From the NCBI GenBank assembly GCA_019637555.1, contig JAHBVK010000024.1, positions 24,108 through 88,107 on the forward strand: a stretch of DNA of 64,000 bases, read 5' to 3'. Made by a program: the position numbers and the translations under genes. The notes below the pieces were generated by a model. It was not told where the DNA came from and made no database searches. It worked only from the letters and a program-made list of their open reading frames with translations. Positions within the stretch are counted from its first letter, which is position 1. Each line of letters begins with the position of its first letter. Source of the DNA: Anaerolineae bacterium (GTDB lineage: Bacteria; Chloroflexota; Anaerolineae; Aggregatilineales; UBA2796). Of the stretch, positions 1 through 8,401 are shown piece after piece.

Positions 1-1447
1 GCTTCAGTTCGGTGACATCTTGCCCGATGCCGATAGAAGTGCCGTCCGAGAGGTTAACATTCGCCCACAGCGTATCAAGTTTACGCCCATCCCGTGTCAG
101 TGGATGAAACTCGTGCCACGCTTTGCTCTCTTCCCCAACGGTATCGATAACGCGCTGCCGTTCCTCCACATCGGGGTAAAAAACTTCCATTGGGTTAGCT
201 AATGACTGCGCTTCTGCCTCGGTGTACCCGATGGTTCGCTCCCAATAGCGATTGACCCGACGAATACTGCCATCATTGTTGAGAAACGCCAGCATAATCG
301 GGCTGTCTTCGAATAATTTCTCAAAAACTTCGTATTGTCGGCGCAGTTCACGTTCGCTGCGGCGCTGTTCTGTAGTGTCGTGCAGCATAGCGACGACCAG
401 TGCTGAAGGCTCCCCGTATTGTCCCAGAACCGTTAGCGTCATCTGGATGATTCGCTCTTCACCGTTGATAATGTATGCGTCTTCACCCATCCAGTGACCA
501 CGTTTTGTCAGTTCAGCGGCAATGCTTGCCAGTTCATCCGGACTGAGATGCACTACCTCTTCGTAAAACTCCACGGCGTTACGCCCGACCACTCGTTGTC
601 GGTCTACATCAATCAGGTTAAGCAGGGCGTTGTTGCAGTAGGTGATCGTATACGAAGCATCAATGATCAAGATTGCATCATGGATGTTATCCATGACGTA
701 AGCTTGCAAATGCAGTTGTGCCTCCGCCGCCACTTTCTCACTGACATCGGTATGTAAAGCGACGAAGTTGGTCAGCTTGCCGCTGCTATCCACAATCGGG
801 CTAATCACCGTCTCGTTCCAGAACGGGCTGCCGTCTTTGCGAAAGTTCAGCAAGCGCCCGCGATACGGCTGCTGTTTTTCCAACGCCTCACGTAAGCGCC
901 TAGCCTCCTCCGCATCGGTACCCGCGCCCTGCAAAAAGCGGTAGTTACGTCCGATAAGCTCGGCGCTGCTATAGCCGGTCAAACTCTCAAACGCGGGATT
1001 GGCGTATATGATCGGATTATCAGGCTGAGTAGCATTCGTGATTACTACACCGCTGCTCATTCCGGTGTAGGCAGCGATTAATACTGAACTTTGTCCCTGT
1101 AAATCCTGCTGTGGTTGTTGCACACGGCGGTACTCGCTGATGTCTCGCAGTGATGCGGCAGTGGCAGATTCACCATTCCACGCAATCGCGGCGCTGTTCA
1201 CTTCTATGTGCCGCATCGTGCCATCAGCTTGTACGACCTGAACTTCGGTTTTGTGGTCGGGGATCAGCGAACTGCCGAATAGCTGCCCGACCAGATCATC
1301 ACGCTGTAGAAGCTGCCGCGCTGCCGGATTAGCAAACAGGATCGTACCAGTGGCATTAAGCACCATGATGCCATCCTTATTCGCATCGATCAGGGCGCTA
1401 AGTTGTCTTTCTGGTAAGTGCTCACTACCTTGAGTTTGGTCGGGCAT
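1..1447 (-). CDS. Multi-PAS sensor protein with degenerate LOV domain (3' end beyond left edge)
   Basis: The reading frame is open from the ATG at 1447 to the window edge (482 residues seen, no stop), so the output domain is missing. Four PAS repeats can be read, at about residues 10-105, 115-240, 245-355 and 365-480; each of the last three ends in the usual PAC form (DVSE, DTTEQR, DVTELK). The second is LOV-like: NPAFESLTGY, GRNYRFLQG, LLNFRKDGSPFWNE. The photoactive Cys of GRNCRFLQ is Tyr169 here, and the signalling Gln after FVGL is His232. There is no signal peptide or membrane segment, so it is a cytoplasmic sensor. A histidine kinase, GGDEF or SpoIIE output is likely beyond the edge but is not visible. 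Confidence is high for PAS, low for ligand. Confidence 0.85.
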   Translation of the reverse strand, partial: MPDQTQGSEHLPERQLSALIDANKDGIMVLNATGTILFANPAARQLLQRDDLVGQLFGSSLIPDHKTEVQVVQADGTMRHIEVNSAAIAWNGESATAASLRDISEYRRVQQPQQDLQGQSSVLIAAYTGMSSGVVITNATQPDNPIIYANPAFESLTGYSSAELIGRNYRFLQGAGTDAEEARRLREALEKQQPYRGRLLNFRKDGSPFWNETVISPIVDSSGKLTNFVALHTDVSEKVAAEAQLHLQAYVMDNIHDAILIIDASYTITYCNNALLNLIDVDRQRVVGRNAVEFYEEVVHLSPDELASIAAELTKRGHWMGEDAYIINGEERIIQMTLTVLGQYGEPSALVVAMLHDTTEQRRSERELRRQYEVFEKLFEDSPIMLAFLNNDGSIRRVNRYWERTIGYTEAEAQSLANPMEVFYPDVEERQRVIDTVGEESKAWHEFHPLTRDGRKLDTLWANVNLSDGTSIGIGQDVTELK

Positions 1448-1567
1448 GTTGAAATGCTCCTACGCGTATCGTTCATTGTTCAGTAACCGCATCGAATACT
1501 GGGACAATACCATTTGAGTCTTAGAATGTGCATTTCAAACCAATTCTAGCCGCGTCGAAGAATCGTC

Positions 1568-3013
1568 TCACTGCTTAGTTTTCAATGAACTCAGCAGATC
1601 CTCTGCTTCCACTAACATGGGGTGGCGAATCTTTAGTTTAGCCAGTCGGTTGCGCACCTTCGCCGCGCGTTCACGAGCGCTGCTGAGGTTGCCCTTCAAC
1701 TTCTCTATCTGAGCCATATTCAGTTGCGCACGCACGCCATTGATGGTTAGACACTCTGCATCCAGCCGCAGAATATCGTTGAAGCGCGCCTCCGCCATTT
1801 CGATCTCGCCCGCTTGCCAGTACGCCATCCCTAATTTGTTGTTCAAGGGCAAGCTATCCGCTTCTAGATTCAAGCCGAAGTTCACGTCAAAGTAGCTCAA
1901 GCCTTCCTGATACAAACTGATCGCTGCCGCGATGCCCGAACGCGCATCATGAATAGCGATGTCGCCCGTCACCATCTTCACCCGATTCTGAATCACTGGT
2001 CGGCACTGCGCTGAAGATGTCCGGATGCTCTCGATCTGGCGATACGCCGCTTCCAAGCCATCGGGTTCAAGGCGGCGCAGGTAGCGATACAAATGCAGAC
2101 GCGCCAACCATGTATTACCCAGCACGAACAGTTCGGTGGTATCGACCCCGCTGCTGGCATACGCTTCCGCGATCTGCAAACCCCGATTGATCTGCTCCTC
2201 CGCCTGCTTGAACTGATCCAGTTCCAGATACATCCAGCCTAATGCGTCGATGCGCAGAATGGCTTCTTCCCACTGCCGATTGCCTAGCTTGCTAGCGGCG
2301 TCGGCAGCCAGATGCGAATATTTGATCCGGTCACTGTAGAGCAGGCGTTCATCCATGTAATGCACTAGCAGCATCACCAGATCGACCAGCAGATCGGGGT
2401 TTTCTTTCGCTACCCATGTCAAGACCTGTTTGATGGTGCGCCACTCCCTATCGATCAAAGCTATGGAACGCTGATCTCTGGTGTCGATGAAGGCTTCCCA
2501 GTAGCGATCCCGCAAGCGCCCATGCACCAACTGATCCATCAAGAAGCGCAGCACAAAATCGCCGTACTGCTGTCGCAGTTGGTTGACCATGCCGCGCATA
2601 TCCTCGAACTGGTTGGCAAAGTTCAAGTAAATGTCGTAACGCAAACAAGCTCTGGAGAGTTCTTCTTTGGAGAAAAACGCCTCCAGTTTTTCCACCAACG
2701 CTTTGAACTCGATCAGCGACATCGGCACCCGCACGATTAGGTCGATCACTTCATCGGCACTGCAGCGGCTGTCGATGGGCACATCAACGGAAAACACCGT
2801 GATCAATGCTAGTAAGATGTCGCCATCAATGTTGGGCTTGCGTTCGGGGTGGTAAAGGAACAAATTACCGAAGTTGTCAGGCGTGATCGGGATCGGGCAG
2901 TGGATTTGCAGCCGATTGGCGATATAGCTTGCCTTGAGCTTGGATTTATCCAACCAACCGTAAACGATCTTCTGAATTACTAGCTTATCAGGATGGGCGG
3001 GAATCTTGGTCAT
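1568..3013 (-). CDS. TPR-repeat protein with possible N-terminal DNA-binding region
   Basis: This is a 481-residue soluble protein. Residues 1-95 contain a segment (SYIANRLQIHCPI, then HPERKPNIDGDILLALITVF) reminiscent of the divergent XRE-like helix-turn-helix found at the head of TPR regulators, but I cannot prove DNA binding. Residues 230-470 are helical pairs spaced like TPRs (LGWMYLELDQFKQAEEQINR, LGMAYWQAGEIEMAEARFND, LNMAQIEKLKGNLSSARERA). The start is the ATG at 3013. A perfect 18-bp palindrome lies 18-35 bp upstream and could be its own operator. The gene is followed on the same strand, after 120 bp, by the PAS sensor, so both may belong to one signalling unit. The specific role is unknown. 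Confidence 0.8.
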   Translation of the reverse strand: MTKIPAHPDKLVIQKIVYGWLDKSKLKASYIANRLQIHCPIPITPDNFGNLFLYHPERKPNIDGDILLALITVFSVDVPIDSRCSADEVIDLIVRVPMSLIEFKALVEKLEAFFSKEELSRACLRYDIYLNFANQFEDMRGMVNQLRQQYGDFVLRFLMDQLVHGRLRDRYWEAFIDTRDQRSIALIDREWRTIKQVLTWVAKENPDLLVDLVMLLVHYMDERLLYSDRIKYSHLAADAASKLGNRQWEEAILRIDALGWMYLELDQFKQAEEQINRGLQIAEAYASSGVDTTELFVLGNTWLARLHLYRYLRRLEPDGLEAAYRQIESIRTSSAQCRPVIQNRVKMVTGDIAIHDARSGIAAAISLYQEGLSYFDVNFGLNLEADSLPLNNKLGMAYWQAGEIEMAEARFNDILRLDAECLTINGVRAQLNMAQIEKLKGNLSSARERAAKVRNRLAKLKIRHPMLVEAEDLLSSLKTKQ

Positions 3014-3030
3014 CGCTGCGTTTTGCTTAT

Positions 3031-3048
3031 TTTGTCAAATTTGACAAA
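3031..3048. promoter_or_regulatory. Perfect 18-bp palindrome, putative operator
   Basis: TTTGTCAAATTTGACAAA is its own reverse complement with no spacer. It sits 18-35 bp upstream of the start codon of the TPR/HTH-like gene on the minus strand. An uninterrupted AT-rich 9+9 palindrome in this place is what a dimeric repressor site looks like. It is not followed by a T-run, so it does not look like a terminator. A related TTGACA word recurs at 3106-3111. The binding protein is unknown; autoregulation by the downstream gene is a guess. Confidence 0.5.
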
Positions 3049-3383
3049 GTTTATCCAACTAAATGACAGGATTTCAAGGCAGCCCTTGTACATAATGTGC
3101 ATACTTTGACAATAGATCATCTCAACTCAGAGTGACCCATTGTTAAACGCTTAGCAGCGAGTATCATTGATCCATGTCCTTCCCTACCCTCCACGATCCC
3201 TCTAACGTGTCGGGGAGGACGAATAGTTGTTTTGAGAGTTGCGCGGTACAAGCGTGAATCGTTGATGTAACGCAGAAATAGAAATTGAGAACGTATTGGC
3301 AGCATTGTTGGCTGAAGGAGGCTCATTTCTCGAACGTACTGCGTATTCTCGACCTTTTATCTTTATGTAGGAGAGCATCAATC
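3049..3383. other. Intergenic region upstream of the sugar-importer operon
   Basis: Together with the palindrome this is about 370 bp between divergent genes and must hold both promoters. I see no open frame with coding character. A TTGACA occurs at 3106-3111 without a convincing -10 at the right distance. The only firm signal is the AGGAGAG ribosome-binding site at 3369-3375, 8 nt before the ATG at 3384. Confidence 0.4.
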
Positions 3384-4661
3384 ATGAAACGGTTACTGAC
3401 ACTCACTCTTCTCATTGCCGTCGTATTATCGCTCGGCAGCATCGCCGCTCCTGCCCGTGCAGCCACCACGCTGACCATCGAGAGTTGGCGTAATGACGAC
3501 CTGACCATCTGGCAAGACAAGATCATCCCCGCCTTTACCGCCGCGCACCCTGACATCTCCATCGTCTTTTCGCCGACAGCCCCCACCGAATACGATGCCG
3601 CGCTGAACACCAAGCTCGAAGGCGGCACGGCTGGCGATCTAATCACCTGCCGTCCCTTTGACCGTTCGCTGGCGCTGTACCAGAAGGGCAACCTCGCCAA
3701 GCTGAACGATCTCCCCGGCATGGAAAACTTCGGTGATGTCGCCAAAAGTGCCTGGATCACTGATGATGGCGCTGACGTCTTCTGCGTGCCGATGGCGTCC
3801 GTGATTCACGGCTTCATCTACAACGTGGATGCCTTCAAGGCGCTGGGCTTGGAAGTTCCTACGACGGAATCCGAGTTCTTCGCCGCGTTGGACAAGATCA
3901 AGGCTGATGGTACCTACATCCCGTTAGTTCTGGGCACCGCAGATCAGTGGGAAGCCGCCACCATGGGCTATCAGAACATCGGACCCAACTTCTGGAAGGG
4001 TGAAGAAGGTCGCCTTGGTTTGATCGCTGGTACGGAAAAGTACAATGCGGGTGGTTTCCTCGCCGCTTTTGAATCGTTGGCGAAGTGGAAGGATTACCTC
4101 GGTGACGGCTATCAGGCGCAGAAGTATCCTGACTCTCAGGTGCTCTTTGCCTCTGGTAAGGGCGCGATCTATCCTGCTGGCTCGTGGGATATTTCCACTT
4201 TCCGCGCTCAGGCTGACTTCGAACTAGGCGCTTTCAAGCCCTACACTCCTGATGGCGCGTCGGAATGCTACATCAGCGACCACACCGACATTGCTATCGG
4301 TTTGAATCCTGCCAGCCCCAATCAGGAAGCTGCCAAGACCTTCTTAACGTGGGTTGCCTCTTCGGAGTTCGCGGGTATCTACAGCAATGCGCTGCCCGGT
4401 TTCTTCTCGCTCTCCAATGCCGAAGTGAAGCTGGAAGACTCGTTGGCGCAGGAATTCGTTAGCTGGCGTTCGCAGTGCAAGTCCAGCATCCGTTCTGCCT
4501 ACCAGATTCTGTCCCGCGGAACCAACTTCGGTGGCACGGACAACGAAAGCGATCTGTGGGCGGCGAGCGCGGCAGTGCTCAACGGTGCGCAGACTGCTCA
4601 GGAAGCCGCTGACACGGTAGAGAAGAATCTGGAAGCGTGGTACAAGCCCGCCTCCAAGTAA
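3384..4661 (+). CDS. Sugar ABC transporter substrate-binding protein (family 1)
   Basis: This is the extracytoplasmic binding component of a carbohydrate importer. I chose the ATG at 3384 because AGGAGAG stands 8 nt before it and it opens directly onto a signal peptide (MKRLLTLTLLIAVVLSLG, cleavage after PARA, about residue 26); the frame is open further upstream but the extra residues are not signal-like. The mature part has the SBP_bac_1 pattern: LTIESWRNDDLTIWQDKIIP, a substrate cleft region with NVDAFKALGLEVPTT, and late GFFSLSNAEVKLEDSLAQEF. At 425 residues the length is normal. Two permease genes follow on the same strand, making a MalE-F-G set. The ATPase gene is absent, as is common when a shared MsmK/UgpC-type ATPase serves several importers. 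The sugar is not predictable. Confidence 0.93.
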   Translation: MKRLLTLTLLIAVVLSLGSIAAPARAATTLTIESWRNDDLTIWQDKIIPAFTAAHPDISIVFSPTAPTEYDAALNTKLEGGTAGDLITCRPFDRSLALYQKGNLAKLNDLPGMENFGDVAKSAWITDDGADVFCVPMASVIHGFIYNVDAFKALGLEVPTTESEFFAALDKIKADGTYIPLVLGTADQWEAATMGYQNIGPNFWKGEEGRLGLIAGTEKYNAGGFLAAFESLAKWKDYLGDGYQAQKYPDSQVLFASGKGAIYPAGSWDISTFRAQADFELGAFKPYTPDGASECYISDHTDIAIGLNPASPNQEAAKTFLTWVASSEFAGIYSNALPGFFSLSNAEVKLEDSLAQEFVSWRSQCKSSIRSAYQILSRGTNFGGTDNESDLWAASAAVLNGAQTAQEAADTVEKNLEAWYKPASK

Positions 4662-4809
4662 TACCAGTAAAAGAAAATACAGTAACGCGATAAACTGTAG
4701 CCACTAACTTAGTAACGAGTAGCGGGTGATCAGATCAACACTGAGCTGGTCGCCCGTTACTCGTCGCTCATTACTTCCGACTCCACTGTGTTTGTTGAAG
4801 GATGCGCTC

Positions 4810-5772
4810 ATGACCGCAGCCGCCAAGACCGCCAGCAGAGCCACCGCGCGATCCACCTCCCGCAAACCGTTTCCGACTCATATTGTCGTTTTTCTCGCGC
4901 CTGCGGTGATCATCTACAGCCTGTTCATGATCTACCCGTTGATCGACTCGCTGCGCTTGAGTTTGTTCGTGCGCGATGCCAACGGAGTAGAGACCTTTGC
5001 CGGATTGACGAATTATCAGACCATCCTCACCAGCGATATTCTGGCACCGAGATTATGGGGTGCGTTACGCAATAATCTCCTTTTCTTCGCTATTCATATG
5101 CTGGTGCAAAACCCGATTGGATTGTTGTTGGCGGCACTGCTCAGTTCGCGTTTCGTCGCCGGGCGTGCCATCTACCGCACGCTGATCTTCACCCCGACGG
5201 TGCTTTCGGTGGTGCTGGTCGGCTTCATCTGGCGGTTGATCCTTAGCCCACTTTGGGGTATCTCCGGCGATTTCCTGAAAATATTCGGCATCAAGAATCA
5301 GCCATGGTTGGGCTTGCCAGCAACGGCGCTGCCCGTGTTGTCATTGGTGTCGGTCTGGCAGTACGTGGGCATCCCCATGATGTTATTCCTCGCCGCGCTG
5401 ATCGCCATTCCCGATGAACTGGTCGAAGCTGCCCGCGTGGATGGTGCGACAGCGTGGGGGGTTTTCTGGCGCGTCAAATTCCCCCTCATCTTGCCCACCG
5501 TTGGCATTGTGGCTATCCTGACCTTCGTGGGCAACTTCAACGCCTTCGACTTGATCTATGCAACACAAACGGCGCTAGCGGGTCCTGAATTTTCCACCGA
5601 CTTGCTAGGCACGCTGTTTTACCGCACCTTCTTCGGTTTCCAGTTACAGTCAGGTAGTCCCACACTCGGGGCGACGGTAGCAACGATTATGTTCCTCATC
5701 ATCCTGACGGGTGTTCTCATTTACTTATTCGGCTGGCAGCGGCGGCTCTTGAAAATGGAAATCCAACTATGA
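4810..5772 (+). CDS. Sugar ABC transporter permease, MalF/UgpA type
   Basis: This 320-residue inner-membrane permease forms half of the channel of the importer encoded next to it. The start is the ATG at 4810, with GAAGGA 7 nt before it; a frame opening at 4726 would add 28 unlikely residues. Residues 1-20 are a basic, Ser/Thr/Ala-rich cytoplasmic tail, followed by six hydrophobic segments beginning at HIVVFLAPAVIIYSLFMIYP. The EAA loop that docks the ATPase is present around residues 200-220 (DELVEAARVDGATAWGVFWR). It overlaps the next permease by 4 nt (ATGA), so translation is coupled. Confidence 0.94.
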   Translation: MTAAAKTASRATARSTSRKPFPTHIVVFLAPAVIIYSLFMIYPLIDSLRLSLFVRDANGVETFAGLTNYQTILTSDILAPRLWGALRNNLLFFAIHMLVQNPIGLLLAALLSSRFVAGRAIYRTLIFTPTVLSVVLVGFIWRLILSPLWGISGDFLKIFGIKNQPWLGLPATALPVLSLVSVWQYVGIPMMLFLAALIAIPDELVEAARVDGATAWGVFWRVKFPLILPTVGIVAILTFVGNFNAFDLIYATQTALAGPEFSTDLLGTLFYRTFFGFQLQSGSPTLGATVATIMFLIILTGVLIYLFGWQRRLLKMEIQL

Positions 5773-6641
5773 CAGCCATTAACCTAAGCAGTCCATTCGC
5801 TTCCTTGCGTCGTCATCCGGGGCATCTGCTGCAGATCATCGGCGCTCATGCCGTCCTGATCGGCTACACGGTGCTGGCGTTGTTTCCGGTCTGGCTGGTG
5901 ACCATCAATTCCTTCAAATCCCGCAAGGCGATTTTCGGTCAGCCCTATGCTCTGCCCAACGCCAGCACCTTCGACCCTATCGGCTACGCGACGGTGTTCC
6001 AGCGCGGCAATTTCCCGCTGTACTTCGTCAACAGCCTGATCATCACGGTGGGGGCGCTGTTCTTCATCTTCTGGTTTGGCACGATGGCAGCGCACGCCTT
6101 AGCGGAATACAATTTTCGCGGCAATACGCTGCTGGGGCTGTACCTCGCGCTCGGCATCATGGTGCCGATCCGCTTGGGTACGGTCAGCATCCTGCGTTTG
6201 ATCGTCTCGCTTGGTTTAGTCAACACACATCTGGCGCTCATCCTTGTCTATACGGCAATGGGCTTGCCATTAGCTATATTTGTCATCTCTCAGTTCATGC
6301 GCCAGATACCCAAAGAACTGAAAGACGCCGCGCGAGTGGATGGCGCGAGCGAGTATCGCATCTACCTGATGGTGCTGCCGCTGGTACGTCCGGCAATCGG
6401 TACCGTGATGGTCTTTAACATGATCCCGATCTGGAACGATCTGTGGTTTCCGTTGGTGCTCGCGCCTTCTGAAGCCACCAAAACCGTGACGCTCGGCGCA
6501 CAGGTTTTCTTAGGGCAGTTCGTCAGCGATTGGAACGCGGTGTTGGCATCCCTCACGCTCGCCGCGCTGCCGGTCACCCTGCTCTACATCCTGTTTTCGC
6601 GGCAACTGATTCGGGGGTTGACGGCTGGCGCAGTAAAGTAA
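5769..6641 (+). CDS. Sugar ABC transporter permease, MalG/UgpE type
   Basis: This is the second channel subunit of the importer, 290 residues. Its ATG overlaps the stop of the preceding permease (ATGA). Six membrane segments are visible, the first at about residues 25-47 (IGAHAVLIGYTVLALFPVWL), with the typical INSFKS motif after it. The EAA loop lies around 183-203 (KELKDAARVDGASEYRIYLM). The MalG-like order and size and the co-directional neighbours make the assignment safe. Nothing in the sequence defines the transported sugar. Confidence 0.94.
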   Translation: MTAINLSSPFASLRRHPGHLLQIIGAHAVLIGYTVLALFPVWLVTINSFKSRKAIFGQPYALPNASTFDPIGYATVFQRGNFPLYFVNSLIITVGALFFIFWFGTMAAHALAEYNFRGNTLLGLYLALGIMVPIRLGTVSILRLIVSLGLVNTHLALILVYTAMGLPLAIFVISQFMRQIPKELKDAARVDGASEYRIYLMVLPLVRPAIGTVMVFNMIPIWNDLWFPLVLAPSEATKTVTLGAQVFLGQFVSDWNAVLASLTLAALPVTLLYILFSRQLIRGLTAGAVK

Positions 6642-6673
6642 ACCAATAAAGAGATACATGAGGAAAATAAGTC

Positions 6674-7111
6674 ATGCCCGTCATCTGTCGCAGCACCATC
6701 AACTACCAGACAGAGATCATCATCAATCAGCACTTACTCCTCAGCGATGAGTCGCTTGAGGATGGCGGTGATGACGCCGGACCTTCTCCATCCAGTTTGT
6801 TGTTAGGTGCTCTAGGTGCCTGTAAAGTGATCACGGCGGAGATGTATGCACGCCGCAAGGGTTGGAAGCTAGAACATGTGGAAATTCGGCTTGACTCGCG
6901 TAAAGTGCTGGCGGAAGAATGTGAGGATTGCGTTAGCGCTCCCGGTACTAAGGTAGAGATCATCGAGTGTTATCTCAACTTTGAAGGCGATCTTACGCCC
7001 GAACAGATCACCCGACTGCACGAAATCGCCAATCGCTGCCCCGTCCAACGCACCCTGATGGGCGAGATCAAGGTGCGCACTTACCTCGATCTAGGCACCA
7101 CAACGAACTAA
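6674..7111 (+). CDS. OsmC-like family protein
   Basis: This 145-residue cytoplasmic protein belongs to the OsmC/Ohr fold, whose members reduce organic hydroperoxides with a redox-active Cys pair. Both cysteines sit in the expected settings: Cys50 in LGACKVITAEMYARRKGW and Cys122 in ANRCPVQRTL. The segment PSPSSLLLGALGAC is the usual entry to the central helix. The start ATG at 6674 has GAGGA 9 nt upstream. It follows the importer by 32 bp on the same strand and may be in the same transcript, though a functional link is not evident. Whether it is a peroxidase or one of the redox-inactive YhfA-like relatives cannot be told. Confidence 0.9.
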   Translation: MPVICRSTINYQTEIIINQHLLLSDESLEDGGDDAGPSPSSLLLGALGACKVITAEMYARRKGWKLEHVEIRLDSRKVLAEECEDCVSAPGTKVEIIECYLNFEGDLTPEQITRLHEIANRCPVQRTLMGEIKVRTYLDLGTTTN

Positions 7112-7160
7112 CGACCTCTCCCACAAACCCTACACAAACGCCTAATTTGTGCCAACCGAT

Positions 7161-7207
7161 ACCCTCTCCTATTGTGTAATCGCAATGGAGAGGGGGTAGG
7201 GGTGAGG
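7161..7207 (+). repeat. Palindromic intergenic repeat, family A
   Basis: CCCTCTCC pairs with GGAGAGGG (7162-7169 with 7187-7194), extended by ATTG/CAAT, and is followed by the family tail GGTAGGGGTGAGG. The same layout (CTCTCC hairpin plus a G-rich tail ending GTGAGG) recurs at about 20511, 20601, 22811, 31173 and, inverted, 52006. It resembles REP-type elements. Confidence 0.75.
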
Positions 7208-7353
7208 CTAATTCCCGCTGCTTCCTGCTGGTAACGAGATTGCGAGATTAAGGCGGCTGATACAATTGCCGAAATGGTGTATCATTCAAGGAATTCGCCT
7301 CCACAATCTACGGTTAATTAACGCGGACAATTCGGTGAGATTGGAGAATACCA

Positions 7354-8109
7354 GTGTCCAAGATTATTTCGATCCACTCGTTTCGCGGTGGAACAGGCAA
7401 ATCGAACACCAGCGCCAACCTCAGCACTATGCTGGCGATGGAAGGGAAGCGCGTGGCGGTGGTAGATACCGACATTAGCTCTCCGGGCATTCACGTATTG
7501 CTCGGCTTGCATGAAGGCAACATCAAGAACACGCTTAACGACTATCTCTATGGCAAGTGCGAGATTTCCGACGCCGCTTACGATGTCACCGCCAATGTGT
7601 CGCCCGACATCAAAGGCAAAATCTTCCTCATCCCTTCCAGCATGAAGACGGGCGAGATCACCCGCGTGCTCAAGGAAGGATATGATGTGGGGCTGCTCAA
7701 TGAGGGCTTCCACAAACTGATCGAAGACTTGAATCTCGATGCGCTGGTGATCGATACGCATCCCGGTGTCAACGAGGAAACGCTGCTCTCTATTGCGCTC
7801 TGCGACGTGCTGGTGATCGTCATGCGTCCTGATACGCAGGATTTTCAGGGAACGGCGGTCACGGTGGAAGTGGCGCGTAAACTTGATGTCCCCAAACTGG
7901 TGCTGATCGTCAACAAGACGCCTACCGCCTTTAACTTCGATGACGTCAAGCAGCGCGTGGAGACAACCTACAACTGTCAGGTTGCCGCCGTGCTGCCCCA
8001 CTCCGATGAACTGATGATGCTGGCAAGCGATGGCGTATTCGTCGCCAAGTACCCCAACCATCAGATCACACAGAAGATGCGCCAAGCCGCGCAACTGTTG
8101 ATGAGCTAA
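7354..8109 (+). CDS. MinD/ParA-like P-loop ATPase
   Basis: This 251-residue cytoplasmic ATPase belongs to the SIMIBI/MinD-ParA group. It starts with GTG at 7354, with GGAGA 6 nt upstream. The deviant Walker A loop is at residues 11-18 (RGGTGKSN), where the signature Lys of KGGxGK is Arg. VVDTDISSPGIHVLLG (37-52) is the A' region, and ALVIDTHPGVNEETLL holds Walker B. NKTP near residue 190 is the base-binding NKxx motif. No ParB, MinC/E, flagellar or chemotaxis gene is nearby, so the cargo or partner is unknown. Proteins of this kind position division, chemoreceptor or carboxysome complexes. It appears monocistronic. Confidence 0.88.
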   Translation: MSKIISIHSFRGGTGKSNTSANLSTMLAMEGKRVAVVDTDISSPGIHVLLGLHEGNIKNTLNDYLYGKCEISDAAYDVTANVSPDIKGKIFLIPSSMKTGEITRVLKEGYDVGLLNEGFHKLIEDLNLDALVIDTHPGVNEETLLSIALCDVLVIVMRPDTQDFQGTAVTVEVARKLDVPKLVLIVNKTPTAFNFDDVKQRVETTYNCQVAAVLPHSDELMMLASDGVFVAKYPNHQITQKMRQAAQLLMS

Positions 8110-8401
8110 CTTCCTGTCCCCTCCTGCCCGCCTCAGGTAGTTCACTACACAGCGGCGCAGAGGGGGCACATCCCCAGTTTGCCGCCAACCTATCGCCTTC
8201 ATCTAACATTCTCCGGTCATGTCAAGCTGCCCAAATTACTGATCCCCGTCTGCTGATCTCATTGCACAATAGTTTGTCTTAACAAAATCAAATGAAACGC
8301 TGATGCCAGTTGACGTAAGCCAGTGAACCTTGCCTTGTTCTAATTTGCAGTTCACCGAACGCAATGGCGACTGTACTGTGATTCAGCCAAATAGAGGGAC
8401 T
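8110..8401. other. Intergenic region, no recognisable feature
   Basis: I find no open frame with coding character, no strong hairpin and no copy of the three repeat families here. The 3' part (8230-8330) is AT-richer and probably carries the promoter of the channel-like gene, whose own start codon is uncertain. Confidence 0.35.

Noticed and set aside
7318..8202. 294-codon open frame on the minus strand
   Set aside because: It lies opposite the MinD/ParA-like gene; the translation is His/Arg/Gln-rich and resembles no family. It is a shadow.
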